Origin: Bdellovibrionaceae bacterium UBA1609
Lineage (GTDB): Bacteria > Bdellovibrionota > Bdellovibrionia > Bdellovibrionales > UBA1609
Reading direction: 5' to 3'
DNA length: 64,000 nucleotides
NCBI GenBank assembly: GCA_002321895.1
Contig: DCMZ01000017.1
Coordinates: 274,428-338,427 of the forward strand
The position numbers and the translations under genes are program-made. The notes beneath the pieces are model-generated. The model was not told the DNA's origin. It did not search any database and worked only from the letters and a program-made list of their open reading frames with translations. Shown here in pieces: positions 33,543 through 42,541 of the stretch (position 1 is its first letter; every line of letters begins with the position of its first letter).

Positions 33543-34034
33543 TTACTTGCGATTAATTTTACGAGATGCTGCCTGCATGTTACGAAGACGCTTCTTCTTT
33601 GCCTTGCGAACTTTAGCAGTAGCTCTCGCCTGCTTAAGACCAGCATCTTCACGTTCCTGCTCACTGATATCAGGAGCCTGATAATCAACAAACTCAATAT
33701 AGGCCATTTCAGCCATGTCGCCAGGACGTGGACCGATCTTAGTAATTCTTGTGTAGCCACCAGGTCTTTCTTTAAACCTTTGACCTAAATCGCTAACAAG
33801 AGTTCGAACTGTATTTTTATTCGGGTACTTTGAAACCAAAACACGTCTAGCATGTACAGTATCGTTTTTACCGATTGTTACAGCCTTCTCTACATGTCTG
33901 CGAAGCTCCTTAGCTTTTGGCAAAGTCGTTTTGATACGGCCATGCTCAACAAGGGCATCTACTAATCCGCGGATCAACGCCTTTCGGGCATCCGGTTTTC
34001 TTCCAAAGTGGTGTTTTACAACTTTATGTCTCAT
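33543..34034 (-). CDS. rplQ: 50S ribosomal protein L17
   Basis: A 163-residue L17 with the standard start MRHKVVKHHFGRKPDARKAL and RPGGYTRITKIGPRPGD. The C-terminal ~45 residues (from SEQEREDAG) are a basic, helical extension beyond the ~118-residue core. It is the last gene of the alpha operon, 28 nt after rpoA, and precedes a terminator. Confidence 0.97.
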   Translation of the reverse strand: MRHKVVKHHFGRKPDARKALIRGLVDALVEHGRIKTTLPKAKELRRHVEKAVTIGKNDTVHARRVLVSKYPNKNTVRTLVSDLGQRFKERPGGYTRITKIGPRPGDMAEMAYIEFVDYQAPDISEQEREDAGLKQARATAKVRKAKKKRLRNMQAASRKINRK

Positions 34035-34062
34035 GACTTACTCCAACGTTCAAAAGGGCAAC

Positions 34063-35154
34063 TTATTGAGGTGTTCCGTCACCATTTGTAGGCGTTCCTG
34101 GAGCTGGTGCCGCAGGCGCTGCTGGTCTAACCGGAGCAGCATTTGGGTCCCAACCTTGAGGAGGCCATCCATCAATCTTCATTCCAAGCGACAATCCCAT
34201 TTTTCCAAGAATGTCTTTAATTTCATTTAATGACTTACGACCAAAATTCTTAGTCTTAAGCATCTCAGCTTCAGAACGAGTCACTAATTCACCAATAAAG
34301 CGAATGTTCGCGTTCTTTAAGCAGTTCGCAGACCGAACTGAAAGCTCTAAATCATCCACCGAGCGGAAAAGATTTTCATTCAACTGAGGCTGACGAGATT
34401 CACTTTCCTCTTCCTCTGGCTCTAAGGCTTCATCAAAAGTAAGGAAAATCTGCAACTGTTCCTTAAGAATTTTAGATCCCAAAGCAACAGCCTCTTCAGG
34501 CTTTAATGAACCATCTGTCCAAACTTCAAAATTCAATGCATCATAATCTGTTCTTTGACCCACACGAGCGTTGTTCACAACATAGTTCACACGACGTACA
34601 GGTGAGAAAAGGGAGTCAACAGCGATAAACCCAACAGGAAGATCACCACGATGTGCTTCAGCTTCCTCATACCCTCTACCAAAAGAAACTACGATCTCAG
34701 CTTCGAATTTTCCATCTTTTCCAAGTGTAGCAATATGTTGATCTGGGTTTAATACTTCAATTTGATCAGAAGCTTGAATATCACCGGCTGTGATTGTACC
34801 AGCTTCACTCTTAGAAATTCTTAGAGTTTTTGGCTCTGGATCATATTGACGAAAACGAACCTCTTTAAGGTTCAAAATGATGTCAGCAACGTCTTCCAAA
34901 ACATCAGGAATAGTGCTGAACTCATGGAGAACGCCTTCAAATTTAACGGCTGTTACAGCAGATCCCATCATAGAACTTAAAAGTACTCTTCTAAGGGAAT
35001 TACCCAAAGTAACCCCATAACCTCTTTCAAGAGGACGAATAACAAACTTACCGTATTGACCGGTCAAGCTGTCTTTATCAACCTCAAAGCCACGGGGCTT
35101 AATAAGGTCACGCCAAAATTTGTAATAGTGTGGTTGAATGTTTAACTCTGACAA
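34063..35154 (-). CDS. rpoA: RNA polymerase alpha subunit
   Basis: The alpha subunit dimer nucleates assembly of RNA polymerase and contacts UP elements and activators. The N-terminal domain shows GKFVIRPLERGYGVTLGNSLRRVLLSS, and the C-terminal domain shows ELSVRSANCLKNANI and LGRKSLNEI-like NFGRKSLNEIKDILGKMGLSLGM. A Pro/Ala tail of about 25 residues follows. No ATG is available. I take TTG 35154, with GGAG six bases upstream; a TTG at 35160 abuts that site and is less likely. It lies 51 nt after rpsK, with no rpsD between. Confidence 0.96.
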   Translation of the reverse strand: MSELNIQPHYYKFWRDLIKPRGFEVDKDSLTGQYGKFVIRPLERGYGVTLGNSLRRVLLSSMMGSAVTAVKFEGVLHEFSTIPDVLEDVADIILNLKEVRFRQYDPEPKTLRISKSEAGTITAGDIQASDQIEVLNPDQHIATLGKDGKFEAEIVVSFGRGYEEAEAHRGDLPVGFIAVDSLFSPVRRVNYVVNNARVGQRTDYDALNFEVWTDGSLKPEEAVALGSKILKEQLQIFLTFDEALEPEEEESESRQPQLNENLFRSVDDLELSVRSANCLKNANIRFIGELVTRSEAEMLKTKNFGRKSLNEIKDILGKMGLSLGMKIDGWPPQGWDPNAAPVRPAAPAAPAPGTPTNGDGTPQ

Positions 35155-35205
35155 GTTCAACTCCTCTTAAAATATAAAGTTCAATTCGCAATACAGTAAA
35201 CGCAA

Positions 35206-35592
35206 TTAAATTCGACGACGCTTTGGAGGGCGGCAACCGTTATGCGGAATAGGAGTAACATCTTTTAAAGAAGACACTCTAATTCCAGCAGCAGCCACAG
35301 CTCTCACAGCAGGTTCACGTCCTGCTCCTGGCCCTTTCAAGAACAAGTCTACAGACTTCATTCCGTTTTCAAGAGCTTTCTTAGCAGCGTCCTCAGCAGC
35401 CATTTGAGCCGCAAATGGAGTCCCTTTACGAGATCCCTTGAAACCCAAAAAACCAGCAGATGACCAACATACAGCTCCACCGGAGGGGTCTGTCATTGTC
35501 ACGATGGTGTTCGCAAAACCTGCTTGGATGTAACAACGTCCATGAGGAATATTCTTTTTAACTTTTTTCTTACTTGTTTTCTTACCAGCCAT
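35206..35592 (-). CDS. rpsK: 30S ribosomal protein S11
   Basis: A 128-residue S11 with the basic start, GRCYIQAGFANTIVTMTDPSG, KGSRKGTPFAAQMAAE and the C-terminal PIPHNGCRPPKRRRI. Length and motifs are standard. It follows rpsM by 27 nt. The gene expected next, rpsD, is not there. Confidence 0.98.
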   Translation of the reverse strand: MAGKKTSKKKVKKNIPHGRCYIQAGFANTIVTMTDPSGGAVCWSSAGFLGFKGSRKGTPFAAQMAAEDAAKKALENGMKSVDLFLKGPGAGREPAVRAVAAAGIRVSSLKDVTPIPHNGCRPPKRRRI

Positions 35593-35619
35593 TTTTTACC
35601 TCAAAAAACCAATCAAACC

Positions 35620-35994
35620 TTATACAGCCTTTTTCTTACCAGCTACCGTCTTCTTAGGACCTTTACGTGTACGCGCATTTTGACGAGTACTCTGTCCACG
35701 ACATGGAAGACCTTTTCTGTGCCTAATTCCTCTGTAGCAACCTAAATCCATTAGGCGCTTAATAGAAAGACCAACATCTCTTCTCAAATCCCCTTCAACT
35801 TTGAAAGAGTCATCAAGAATATTACGAAGCTGAGCCACCTGCTCATCCGTTAATTGATCTGTTCTCAATTCCTTAGGGAAGTTTGCTAATTTGCAAATCT
35901 CTTTTGCACGAGTCTGGCCAATTCCGTAAATATACGTTAAAGCCACTTCCATTCTTTTGTTTCGCGGTAAGTCAACACCAGCTATACGAGCCAT
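35620..35994 (-). CDS. rpsM: 30S ribosomal protein S13
   Basis: A 124-residue S13 with MARIAGVDLPRNKRMEVALTYIYGIG, GCYRGIRHRKGLPCRGQSTRQNARTRKGP and a Lys-rich tail. It sits in the 30S head and contacts the P-site tRNA through that tail. It lies 9 nt after rpmJ. Confidence 0.98.
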   Translation of the reverse strand: MARIAGVDLPRNKRMEVALTYIYGIGQTRAKEICKLANFPKELRTDQLTDEQVAQLRNILDDSFKVEGDLRRDVGLSIKRLMDLGCYRGIRHRKGLPCRGQSTRQNARTRKGPKKTVAGKKKAV

Positions 35995-36003
35995 TTATAA
36001 CCT

Positions 36004-36117
36004 CTAACCTTGTTTTTGTTTGTGCTTCGGGTTCTCGCAAATCACACGAATTATGCCTTTGCGCTTGATTACCTTGCACTTGTTGCAAATTTTCTTAACT
36101 GAAGGTCTTACTTTCAT
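36004..36117 (-). CDS. rpmJ: 50S ribosomal protein L36
   Basis: A 37-residue L36 starting MKVRPSVKKICNKCKVIKRKG at the ATG at 36117 (GAGG five bases upstream). C11, C14, C27 and H32 form the zinc-ribbon version. The longer frame to 36189 is not family-like. The 141-nt gap upstream, where infA and map often lie, is too short for either. Confidence 0.95.
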   Translation of the reverse strand: MKVRPSVKKICNKCKVIKRKGIIRVICENPKHKQKQG

Positions 36118-36258
36118 TTCTTCCTCACTTTGTACGTAAGTCATTAAACTTACTACCAAAATACCGTTTATCTCGGGCGAAAAATACACCTTGGCACAAC
36201 GCTCAAAGCGCGAAAATTAACACCCTCAAATGTTCAAGTCCAGCATAATTATTGGGTT

Positions 36259-36900
36259 TTACCCCAAAACCTTTTGAACTCTCTCGAACACCTCATCGGC
36301 AGATCCCGTGCCGTCAATTTCTGTAAATTGGCCCTTATTTTGGTAAAATTCTTTCACCGGGCGGGTGCTATTTTCATAATTTTCAAGTCTCACTTTAATG
36401 ACGTCTTCCTGATCGTCTTTTCGCTGAACCACTTCAGCTTTCCCACACACATCACAAACTCCATCCTGTTGAGGAGGTTTAGATGCAATATGGTAAACGG
36501 CTCCACAGCCTTTGCACACTCTACGTCCAGTTAATCGACTCACTAACTCAGACTCAGGCACTTGGAACGAAATCACTCGATCCAGAGGAGCTCCAATTTT
36601 CTCAAGCAATCCATCTAAAGCATCCGCTTGAGCTGTAGTTCTTGGAAATCCATCCAAGATGAAGCTTTGACCATTAAGATTTTTCAAAACCTCTTCCACT
36701 AATCCAATCGTCACTTCGTCTGGGACTAGATTTCCAGCATCCATAAATTCTTTAGCCTTTTTACCTAATTCCGTTTCGTTTTTTATCGCGTTACGAAATA
36801 GGTCTCCTGTCGATATATGCCTCATATCCAACTTCTCAACAAGAAGAGCCGACTGAGTCCCTTTACCTACGCCAGGAGCGCCAAACAAAATCAAATTCAT
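36259..36900 (-). CDS. adk: Adenylate kinase
   Basis: A 213-residue adenylate kinase (ATP + AMP to 2 ADP) in its common place after secY. The P-loop GAPGVGKGT spans residues 7-15, with DGFPRT (83-88) in the AMP-binding part. The long LID domain carries C129, C132, C149 and C152, a Zn-binding set. The start shares one base with the secY stop (TAATG), so they are coupled. Confidence 0.98.
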   Translation of the reverse strand: MNLILFGAPGVGKGTQSALLVEKLDMRHISTGDLFRNAIKNETELGKKAKEFMDAGNLVPDEVTIGLVEEVLKNLNGQSFILDGFPRTTAQADALDGLLEKIGAPLDRVISFQVPESELVSRLTGRRVCKGCGAVYHIASKPPQQDGVCDVCGKAEVVQRKDDQEDVIKVRLENYENSTRPVKEFYQNKGQFTEIDGTGSADEVFERVQKVLG

Positions 36901-38225
36901 TAGTATCGAACCCTTCGGCTTTTTACTTTCACTCCACCCACTGCGCCATCGTACTTAGCAGTAATTAGGTGAGACTGAATCTGTTGCGCAGTATCTAGCG
37001 CAACACCCACAAGAATCAACAAACTTGTTCCACCAAAATAGAATGGAAGCTTTAACTGATCTATCAGTATTGTGGGAAGTATACATACGGCACTCAAATA
37101 AATAGCACCAGTTACTGTCAAACGATCCAATACCCTTTTAATGTAGTCGGCAGTGCTTTTACCTGCTCTTACACCGGGGATAAAACCACCGTATTTTTTA
37201 AGGTTATCGGCAACCTCTGTAGGGTTAAATTGAATCTCCGTATAGAAGAAACAAAAGAACACAATCAATCCTACAAATAAAACATTATAAATAGACCCTG
37301 TCGGAGTCAGTGATTGCTGTAAGTTCTGCATCCAAGGCGCATCAATAAACTGGGCCATCGTTGATGGAAACATCAATAAACTGGAAGCAAAAATAGGCGG
37401 AATCACATTGGCAAAATTAACTTTTAAAGGCAAATGACTCATCTGTTGGTTCATCGCCTGTTTACCTTGTCCTCTACCAGAATACTGGATAGGAATCCTT
37501 CTCTGCCCCACTTCAACAAACACGATTGCAGCAATGACAATCACCATAAACGCGATAATCCCAAGAGCAATGATAGCGCCAATATCGCCATTAGAAACCA
37601 TTGAGAAAAGTCCCATAGTTCCAGAAGGGATACCTGCTGCAATTCCGGCGAAAATGATAAGAGAGGCTCCGTTACCTACACCTTTTTCAGTGATCTGCTC
37701 ACCCAACCACATAATAAAACAAGTTCCTGCAGTCAGAGTAAGAGTAGTTAAAACTTCAAAAGATATAAAACCGAACTCCTTAGTGCTCACCAAGGGACGA
37801 CCATCAGTAGTATTTTGACCAGCAAAATAGTTGGCCATCGCCCAGCCTTGAACCAATGCCAATGCCACTGTTGCATATCGAGTGTATTGATTTAGCTTTT
37901 TCCGCCCGGCATCGCCTTCTTTTTTTAGCTGTTCCAACTGAGGCACTGCACTTTGCAGAAGTTGAAAAATAATCGAGGCAGAAATATATGGCATGATACC
38001 TAAAGCCATAACACTAAATCTTTCGAGAGCTCCACCTGTGAAAGTGTTAAACATCCCAAAAAGTCCAGCTGACTGTTGAGCAAAAAAGTCTAAAACCGCA
38101 GCTCCATCCACACCTGGCGTCGGCACGGCGACACCAATACGAAAGATCGCCAGGATCATGAGCGTGAATAAAATCCGGTTGCGTAACTGAGTTGGTATTT
38201 TCACGTTGGGAGCTTGTTGTGCCAC
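36900..38225 (-). CDS. secY: Preprotein translocase subunit SecY
   Basis: A 441-residue, ten-span channel subunit of the Sec translocon. Visible are the plug-region start FRIGVAVPTPGVD, MALGIMPYISASIIFQLL, RIPIQYSGRGQG in the cytoplasmic loop and NPTEVADNLKKYGGFIPGVRAGK. The start is GTG overlapping the rplO stop as TAGTG, with GAGGT six bases upstream. The SecE partner is at 62.4 kb. Confidence 0.98.
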   Translation of the reverse strand: MAQQAPNVKIPTQLRNRILFTLMILAIFRIGVAVPTPGVDGAAVLDFFAQQSAGLFGMFNTFTGGALERFSVMALGIMPYISASIIFQLLQSAVPQLEQLKKEGDAGRKKLNQYTRYATVALALVQGWAMANYFAGQNTTDGRPLVSTKEFGFISFEVLTTLTLTAGTCFIMWLGEQITEKGVGNGASLIIFAGIAAGIPSGTMGLFSMVSNGDIGAIIALGIIAFMVIVIAAIVFVEVGQRRIPIQYSGRGQGKQAMNQQMSHLPLKVNFANVIPPIFASSLLMFPSTMAQFIDAPWMQNLQQSLTPTGSIYNVLFVGLIVFFCFFYTEIQFNPTEVADNLKKYGGFIPGVRAGKSTADYIKRVLDRLTVTGAIYLSAVCILPTILIDQLKLPFYFGGTSLLILVGVALDTAQQIQSHLITAKYDGAVGGVKVKSRRVRY

Positions 38226-38659
38226 TAGATGACCTCTACTTTACCACCCGCTGCTTCAATTGCGGATTGAGCTGTTTTTGAAAACTTATGAGCTTTTACA
38301 GTTAGAGCTTTTTCTAACTTCCCATCTCCTAAGACTTTCACTTTTCCTTTTCTCACGATTCCTGCTGCTTCAAGAGCTTCAGGAGTTACATCTCCGCTGA
38401 GATTGTTAAGGTCTTTTAAATTAACAACTTGGTAAGTGGTTTTAAATTTAGCATTTGTAAAACCAAACTTAGGCAACCTACGCGCAAGAGGTGTTTGTCC
38501 ACCCTCAAATCCTCGAGGAATTGGAGCACCAGCTCTCGCTTTTTGCCCTTTATGTCCTTTACCAGCCGTTCCTCCTTGACCACAGCTTCGCCCACGACCC
38601 ACGCGTCTCTTTTTATGCGTGGCACCCTTTTTAGGTCTGAGACTTCCTAATAAACTCAT
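38225..38659 (-). CDS. rplO: 50S ribosomal protein L15
   Basis: A 144-residue L15 with the Gly/Arg-rich N-terminus (RVGRGRSCGQGGTAGKGHKGQ), RGFEGGQTPLARRLPKFGF and a C-terminal AHKFSKTAQSAIEAAGG. It starts one base after rpmD and shares a base with secY. Confidence 0.98.
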   Translation of the reverse strand: MSLLGSLRPKKGATHKKRRVGRGRSCGQGGTAGKGHKGQKARAGAPIPRGFEGGQTPLARRLPKFGFTNAKFKTTYQVVNLKDLNNLSGDVTPEALEAAGIVRKGKVKVLGDGKLEKALTVKAHKFSKTAQSAIEAAGGKVEVI

Positions 38660-38660
38660 C

Positions 38661-38846
38661 TTACTTCTCCACCTGTACGTCTAACATGTGTTGGACTTTA
38701 AATATCTGACCGCGGTTGGCTGGATTATCAGCTACCACTTTTTCGTCACCAATCTTTTTTAATCCAAGACAACGAACAGCATCTTTTTGCCTTTGAGTCT
38801 TTCCGATTAAACTTCTTTTTAATTTAACTTTAAATGCTTTTGCCAT
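38661..38846 (-). CDS. rpmD: 50S ribosomal protein L30
   Basis: A 61-residue L30 (KVKLKRSLIGKTQRQKDAVRCLGLKKIG). Length and motif are standard for bacteria. It sits between rpsE and rplO. Confidence 0.96.
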   Translation of the reverse strand: MAKAFKVKLKRSLIGKTQRQKDAVRCLGLKKIGDEKVVADNPANRGQIFKVQHMLDVQVEK

Positions 38847-38868
38847 GACTATGTCCTTAGCTTCCTAT

Positions 38869-39339
38869 TTACGAAATCTTAGATCCGTCCACTTTACTGT
38901 CTACGAGCTGACCAAGACCTTGCATGGTTGCGCGTACAGCATTATGGGGATTGTTAGTTCCTACACACTTGGTAAGAATATCTTTAATTCCAACAGATTC
39001 TAATACCGCTCGAACTGGCCCACCGGCGATAACCCCTGTACCAGGAGCGGCTGGAACCAAAACGACTTTAGCTGCGCCAAACTCACCCACAACTTCATGT
39101 GGAATCGTGCGATTTTCTTTAAGTTTAAAACCTTTAACTTCCTTTTTTGCAATACGAGCAGCTTTACTGATGGCCTCAGGAACTTCTCCGGCCTTACCAG
39201 TACCAAAACCCACCTGACCGCCGCCATCACCGGCGACAACTAGAGCGGAGAATGAAAAGCGACGGCCACCTTTAACAACTTTAGCCACTCTTCGAATTGA
39301 TACAACTCTCTCTTGAAACTCTTCTGAACCTTTTTCCAC
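38869..39339 (-). CDS. rpsE: 30S ribosomal protein S5
   Basis: A 156-residue S5. The N-terminal RNA-binding domain has VVSIRRVAKVVKGGRRFSFSALVVAGDGGGQVG; the C-terminal domain has PGTGVIAGGPVRAVLE. The start is GTG with AAGGAG nine bases upstream. It follows rplR by 13 nt. Confidence 0.98.
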   Translation of the reverse strand: MEKGSEEFQERVVSIRRVAKVVKGGRRFSFSALVVAGDGGGQVGFGTGKAGEVPEAISKAARIAKKEVKGFKLKENRTIPHEVVGEFGAAKVVLVPAAPGTGVIAGGPVRAVLESVGIKDILTKCVGTNNPHNAVRATMQGLGQLVDSKVDGSKIS

Positions 39340-39352
39340 GTTGGGCTACTCC

Positions 39353-39715
39353 TTAAAACTTGAGTCCGGCTTCGCGTGCGCCGTCAGCTAAACTTTTAAT
39401 CTTACCGTGATAAATATATCCGCTTCTATCAAAGACAACACTCGCTACATTGGCCGCCTGGGCTTTCTTAGCAATGGTCTCTCCCACTTTCTTCGCAGCT
39501 TCTCTTGAGTTGGTTTTATCCGCTTTAGAGTCTGCAGAAGCCAGTGTCTTACCTGTAGAGTCATCAATGATTTGTGCATAAATGTACTTAGAACTTCTAA
39601 ACACACATAGACGAGGACGCTCTGTAGTCCCTGTCACTTTACGTCGCACACGCATTCTATTCTTTTTACGTGCAACTTCTCTCTTGGCCGTTTTCTTTTT
39701 AAACTTTAGTTTCAC
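39353..39715 (-). CDS. rplR: 50S ribosomal protein L18
   Basis: A 120-residue L18, the 5S rRNA-binding protein, with RPRLCVFRSSKYIYAQIIDD and FDRSGYIYHGKIKSLADGAREAGL. The start is GTG with GAGGT six bases upstream. It lies 12 nt after rplF. Confidence 0.97.
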   Translation of the reverse strand: MKLKFKKKTAKREVARKKNRMRVRRKVTGTTERPRLCVFRSSKYIYAQIIDDSTGKTLASADSKADKTNSREAAKKVGETIAKKAQAANVASVVFDRSGYIYHGKIKSLADGAREAGLKF

Positions 39716-39727
39716 AGCTTACCTCGT

Positions 39728-40270
39728 TTACTTACCTGCTGATTTACCGGCTTTACGACGGATTCTCTCATCAGCATACTTAACACCTTTACCCAAATAA
39801 GGTTCAGGCTCTCTAAATCCTCTAATTTTTGCAGCCACCTGGCCAACCAATGCTCTATCAGCACCAGTTACAGTCACGGATGTCTGTTTATCTACTTTAA
39901 TCTCAATTCCATCAGGAATGTCATACTTAATAGGATGAGAATAACCTAGATTCAGCTCAAGAACTTTGCCGCTCACATTCGCTCTATAACCAACTCCATT
40001 TAGTTCAAGAACTTTTGTCCAACCGGTAGAAACACCAGTCACAGCATTTTGAACTAAAGCCCTATAAAGACCATGAAAGGCACGTGTTTGCGGCTCGTTG
40101 TTCACCTTGTCGAAGACAACTTTTCCATCTTCAATTTTAGGTTTTATGACAGGATTCACTTCCACTTTGATCTCACTTTTTCCGCCTTTTACAACGACAG
40201 TGTTATCAGGAGTGATTGTCACATTCACTTTATCATCAAAATATACGGGTGCATTTCCTATTCTAGACAT
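39728..40270 (-). CDS. rplF: 50S ribosomal protein L6
   Basis: A 180-residue L6 with SRIGNAPVYF, the ELNGVGYRA loop, NLGYSHPI and the C-terminal EPYLGKGVKYADERIRRKAGKS. It lies near the factor-binding site of the 50S subunit. It follows rpsH by 7 nt. Confidence 0.98.
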   Translation of the reverse strand: MSRIGNAPVYFDDKVNVTITPDNTVVVKGGKSEIKVEVNPVIKPKIEDGKVVFDKVNNEPQTRAFHGLYRALVQNAVTGVSTGWTKVLELNGVGYRANVSGKVLELNLGYSHPIKYDIPDGIEIKVDKQTSVTVTGADRALVGQVAAKIRGFREPEPYLGKGVKYADERIRRKAGKSAGK

Positions 40271-40277
40271 GTCTCAC

Positions 40278-40667
40278 CTACCAAAGCTTACAAAGAAGTT
40301 CGCCACCCACATTCTGAGTAGAAGCTTCTTCGCCACTTAAGATTCCTTTATTAGTACTTAAAATTGCTAACCCATATCCAGATCTAACCTTAGGAACAGA
40401 ACCAGCTTTTACATAAATTCTTTTTGATGGACGACTCACTCGATCCACTTTCGTGATTACGTGATGCCCTTTATCGTTATATTTTAGGTAAACACGCATA
40501 ATTCCCTGCTTACCATCTTTAGCCACTCGGTAGCTTCTGATGTAACCAGTATTTTCAAGAATTTTAGCGATTCCCTCACGCATATTTGAACTTGGCACAT
40601 CCACTTTCTCATGCTTTGCCAATCCTGCGTTTCGAATTCTTGTTAAAAAATCTGCAATAGTATCCAT
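40278..40667 (-). CDS. rpsH: 30S ribosomal protein S8
   Basis: A 129-residue S8 (DTIADFLTRIRNAGLAKHEKVD, and the C-terminal GLAILSTNKGILSGEEA). In E. coli S8 represses the spc operon. It directly follows rplE with a 20-nt gap, leaving no room for rpsN. Confidence 0.98.
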   Translation of the reverse strand: MDTIADFLTRIRNAGLAKHEKVDVPSSNMREGIAKILENTGYIRSYRVAKDGKQGIMRVYLKYNDKGHHVITKVDRVSRPSKRIYVKAGSVPKVRSGYGLAILSTNKGILSGEEASTQNVGGELLCKLW

Positions 40668-40687
40668 GCTAAATAACTCCCTAAACC

Positions 40688-41227
40688 TTACTTTCTAAAA
40701 GGGACTCCAAGAGCCTCAAGTAATGCACGACCCTGCTCATCCGTTTTTGCAGAGGTACAAATTGTAATGTTCATTCCACGAACTTTATCTACTCTATCGT
40801 AGTTAATTTCCGGGAAAACGATCTGTTCTTTTAAACCCATGTTGTAGTTACCACGGCCATCAAAACCTTTTGATGGAAGTCCGCGAAAGTCACGCACACG
40901 AGGAATAGAAAAGTGAATCAGTCTTTCTAGGAAAGCCCAAGCATGGTCCTTTCTTAGCGTCACTGTAGCTCCGAGCGGCATACCTTCACGAAGCTTAAAG
41001 TTCGCGATGGCTTTTCTCGCCTTAGTGATAACTGCTTTTTGTCCAGCAATTGTTGTTAACTCATCGGCCACATTATTGAGAAGCTTTGGGTTTTTCACAG
41101 CCTCACCAGTTGAAACACTCAAAACCACTTTTTCGATTTTGGGCACTTCCATGGTGGAACTGAGTTTAAGCTCGCTCTTAAGGGCAGGCATAATCTCTTT
41201 TCGATATTTATCTTCTAGTAACGTCAC
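40688..41227 (-). CDS. rplE: 50S ribosomal protein L5
   Basis: A 179-residue L5, 5S rRNA-binding, with PKIEKVVLSVSTGEAVKN, ITKARKAIANFKLREGMPLG and the DFRGLPSKGFDGRGNY segment. The start is GTG with GGAG six bases upstream. Only 26 nt separate it from rplN, so rplX is missing here. Confidence 0.98.
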   Translation of the reverse strand: MTLLEDKYRKEIMPALKSELKLSSTMEVPKIEKVVLSVSTGEAVKNPKLLNNVADELTTIAGQKAVITKARKAIANFKLREGMPLGATVTLRKDHAWAFLERLIHFSIPRVRDFRGLPSKGFDGRGNYNMGLKEQIVFPEINYDRVDKVRGMNITICTSAKTDEQGRALLEALGVPFRK

Positions 41228-41253
41228 TATCTACTCCACTAACGTCGTTAAAA

Positions 41254-41622
41254 TCACAGTACTTCTGGAGCCAAAGAAATAATCTTAATAAACTTCTTTG
41301 CTCTTAACTCTCTTGCCACAGGACCAAAAATACGAGTTCCTACGGGCTCTTTGTTGGCATTAATTAAAACCGCTGAATTCTCATCAAACCGAATGTAACT
41401 TCCATCAGCTCGACGAATTTGTTTAACAGTTCGAACAATTACCGCCTTGGCGACATCGCCCTTTTTCACTTTAGAATTAGGAAGAGCATCTTTCACAGAA
41501 ACAACAATGATGTCTCCTACAGAAGCCGTTCTTCGTTTAGAACCGCCAAGCACTTTGATACACTGGACTTCTTTTGCACCAGAGTTATCAGCGACCTTCA
41601 GTTTTGATTGCATTTGAATCAT
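41254..41622 (-). CDS. rplN: 50S ribosomal protein L14
   Basis: A 122-residue L14 starting MIQMQSKLKVADNSGAKEV, with TVKQIRRADGSYIRFDENSAVL and the C-terminal GPVARELRAKKFIKIISLAPEVL. AGGAAG lies eight bases before the ATG. It is at the 50S-30S interface. Confidence 0.98.
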   Translation of the reverse strand: MIQMQSKLKVADNSGAKEVQCIKVLGGSKRRTASVGDIIVVSVKDALPNSKVKKGDVAKAVIVRTVKQIRRADGSYIRFDENSAVLINANKEPVGTRIFGPVARELRAKKFIKIISLAPEVL

Positions 41623-41646
41623 GACTAATACTTCCTTCTTATCAAA

Positions 41647-41925
41647 TTACTCAGCAGCTGCTGTATCGATCACTTTTGCTAAATTCCAGCGCTTTGTTTT
41701 ACTCATTGGGCGAGACTCTGTGATCAAAACTTTGTCACCCATTTTAGCTGTATTCTTTTCGTCGTGAGCCTTAAACACAGAAGACTTTCTTATGTATTTC
41801 CCATACTTCTTGTGTTTCACCTGACGATAAATTTTTACCGAAATTGTTTTGTCCATTTTATCGGAAATAACTTGTCCAATAACTTGGTTTAAACGACCTC
41901 TGGATTTTTTGTTCTCTTCTGTCAT
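41647..41925 (-). CDS. rpsQ: 30S ribosomal protein S17
   Basis: A 92-residue S17 with GQVISDKMDKTISVKIYRQVKHKKYGKYI and the DKVLITESRPMSKTKRW motif. It follows rpmC by 15 nt. Confidence 0.97.
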   Translation of the reverse strand: MTEENKKSRGRLNQVIGQVISDKMDKTISVKIYRQVKHKKYGKYIRKSSVFKAHDEKNTAKMGDKVLITESRPMSKTKRWNLAKVIDTAAAE

Positions 41926-41940
41926 TTTCTACCTCAACCT

Positions 41941-42129
41941 TTACGAAAGCTTCTGGTTAAGAGCCGTCTTAACGCGAGCAATATCACGACGAATTTTACG
42001 AACATCGACGGGACTTCCAACCTGACCCAACTTGTGCTTCATCTTTGTTTCAAACAACTCTTCCTTCATGGAAGAATGACGTTTTCTCAATTCTTCTACG
42101 GTTAAATCTTTAATTTCTGCAAATTTCAT
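41941..42129 (-). CDS. rpmC: 50S ribosomal protein L29
   Basis: A 62-residue, two-helix L29 (MKFAEIKDLTVEELRK, then VRKIRRDIARVKTALN). It lies at the exit tunnel next to L23. It begins one base after the rplP stop. Confidence 0.96.
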   Translation of the reverse strand: MKFAEIKDLTVEELRKRHSSMKEELFETKMKHKLGQVGSPVDVRKIRRDIARVKTALNQKLS

Positions 42130-42130
42130 T

Positions 42131-42541
42131 TTAACCCTCTCGGCTCAAAAACTTAGTTTTAAGAGGAAGCTTGTGAGAAGCTAGGCGAAAAGCAGCCTCA
42201 GCCTGTTCACGAGTAACTCCATTAATTTCAAACAAAATACGACCTGGATCGATATTTGCCACCCAGTACTCTAAAGAACCTTTACCTTTACCCATTCGAG
42301 TTTCAGCTGGCTTTTTAGTGATCGGGCGATCCGGAAAAATCCGAATCCACATTTTACCACCACGTTTAACACTTCTAGAGATCGCAATACGGCTAGCTTC
42401 GATTTGACGAGAGGTCAAACGGCCAGGAGAAGTAGCCACAAGAGCAAAATCACCAAAGTTGATTTCTCTCCCACGCGTTGCATTTCCACTTGGGTTTAAT
42501 CTATGTTGCTTACGCCATTTTACTTTCTTAGGACTTAACAC
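42131..42541 (-). CDS. rplP: 50S ribosomal protein L16
   Basis: A 136-residue L16 starting MLSPKKVKWRKQHR at GTG 42541, with AGGAG seven bases upstream. The frame extends to 42583, but that would lie inside rpsC and does not match the family. The gene thus overlaps the rpsC end by 14 nt. Motifs: GNATRGREINFGDFAL and the MGKGKGSLEYWVANIDPGRI loop. Confidence 0.97.
   Translation of the reverse strand: MLSPKKVKWRKQHRLNPSGNATRGREINFGDFALVATSPGRLTSRQIEASRIAISRSVKRGGKMWIRIFPDRPITKKPAETRMGKGKGSLEYWVANIDPGRILFEINGVTREQAEAAFRLASHKLPLKTKFLSREG

Noticed and set aside
42528..42541. rpsC-rplP overlap taken as a frameshift
   Set aside because: Both genes are complete; rplP simply starts at GTG 42541 inside the end of rpsC.
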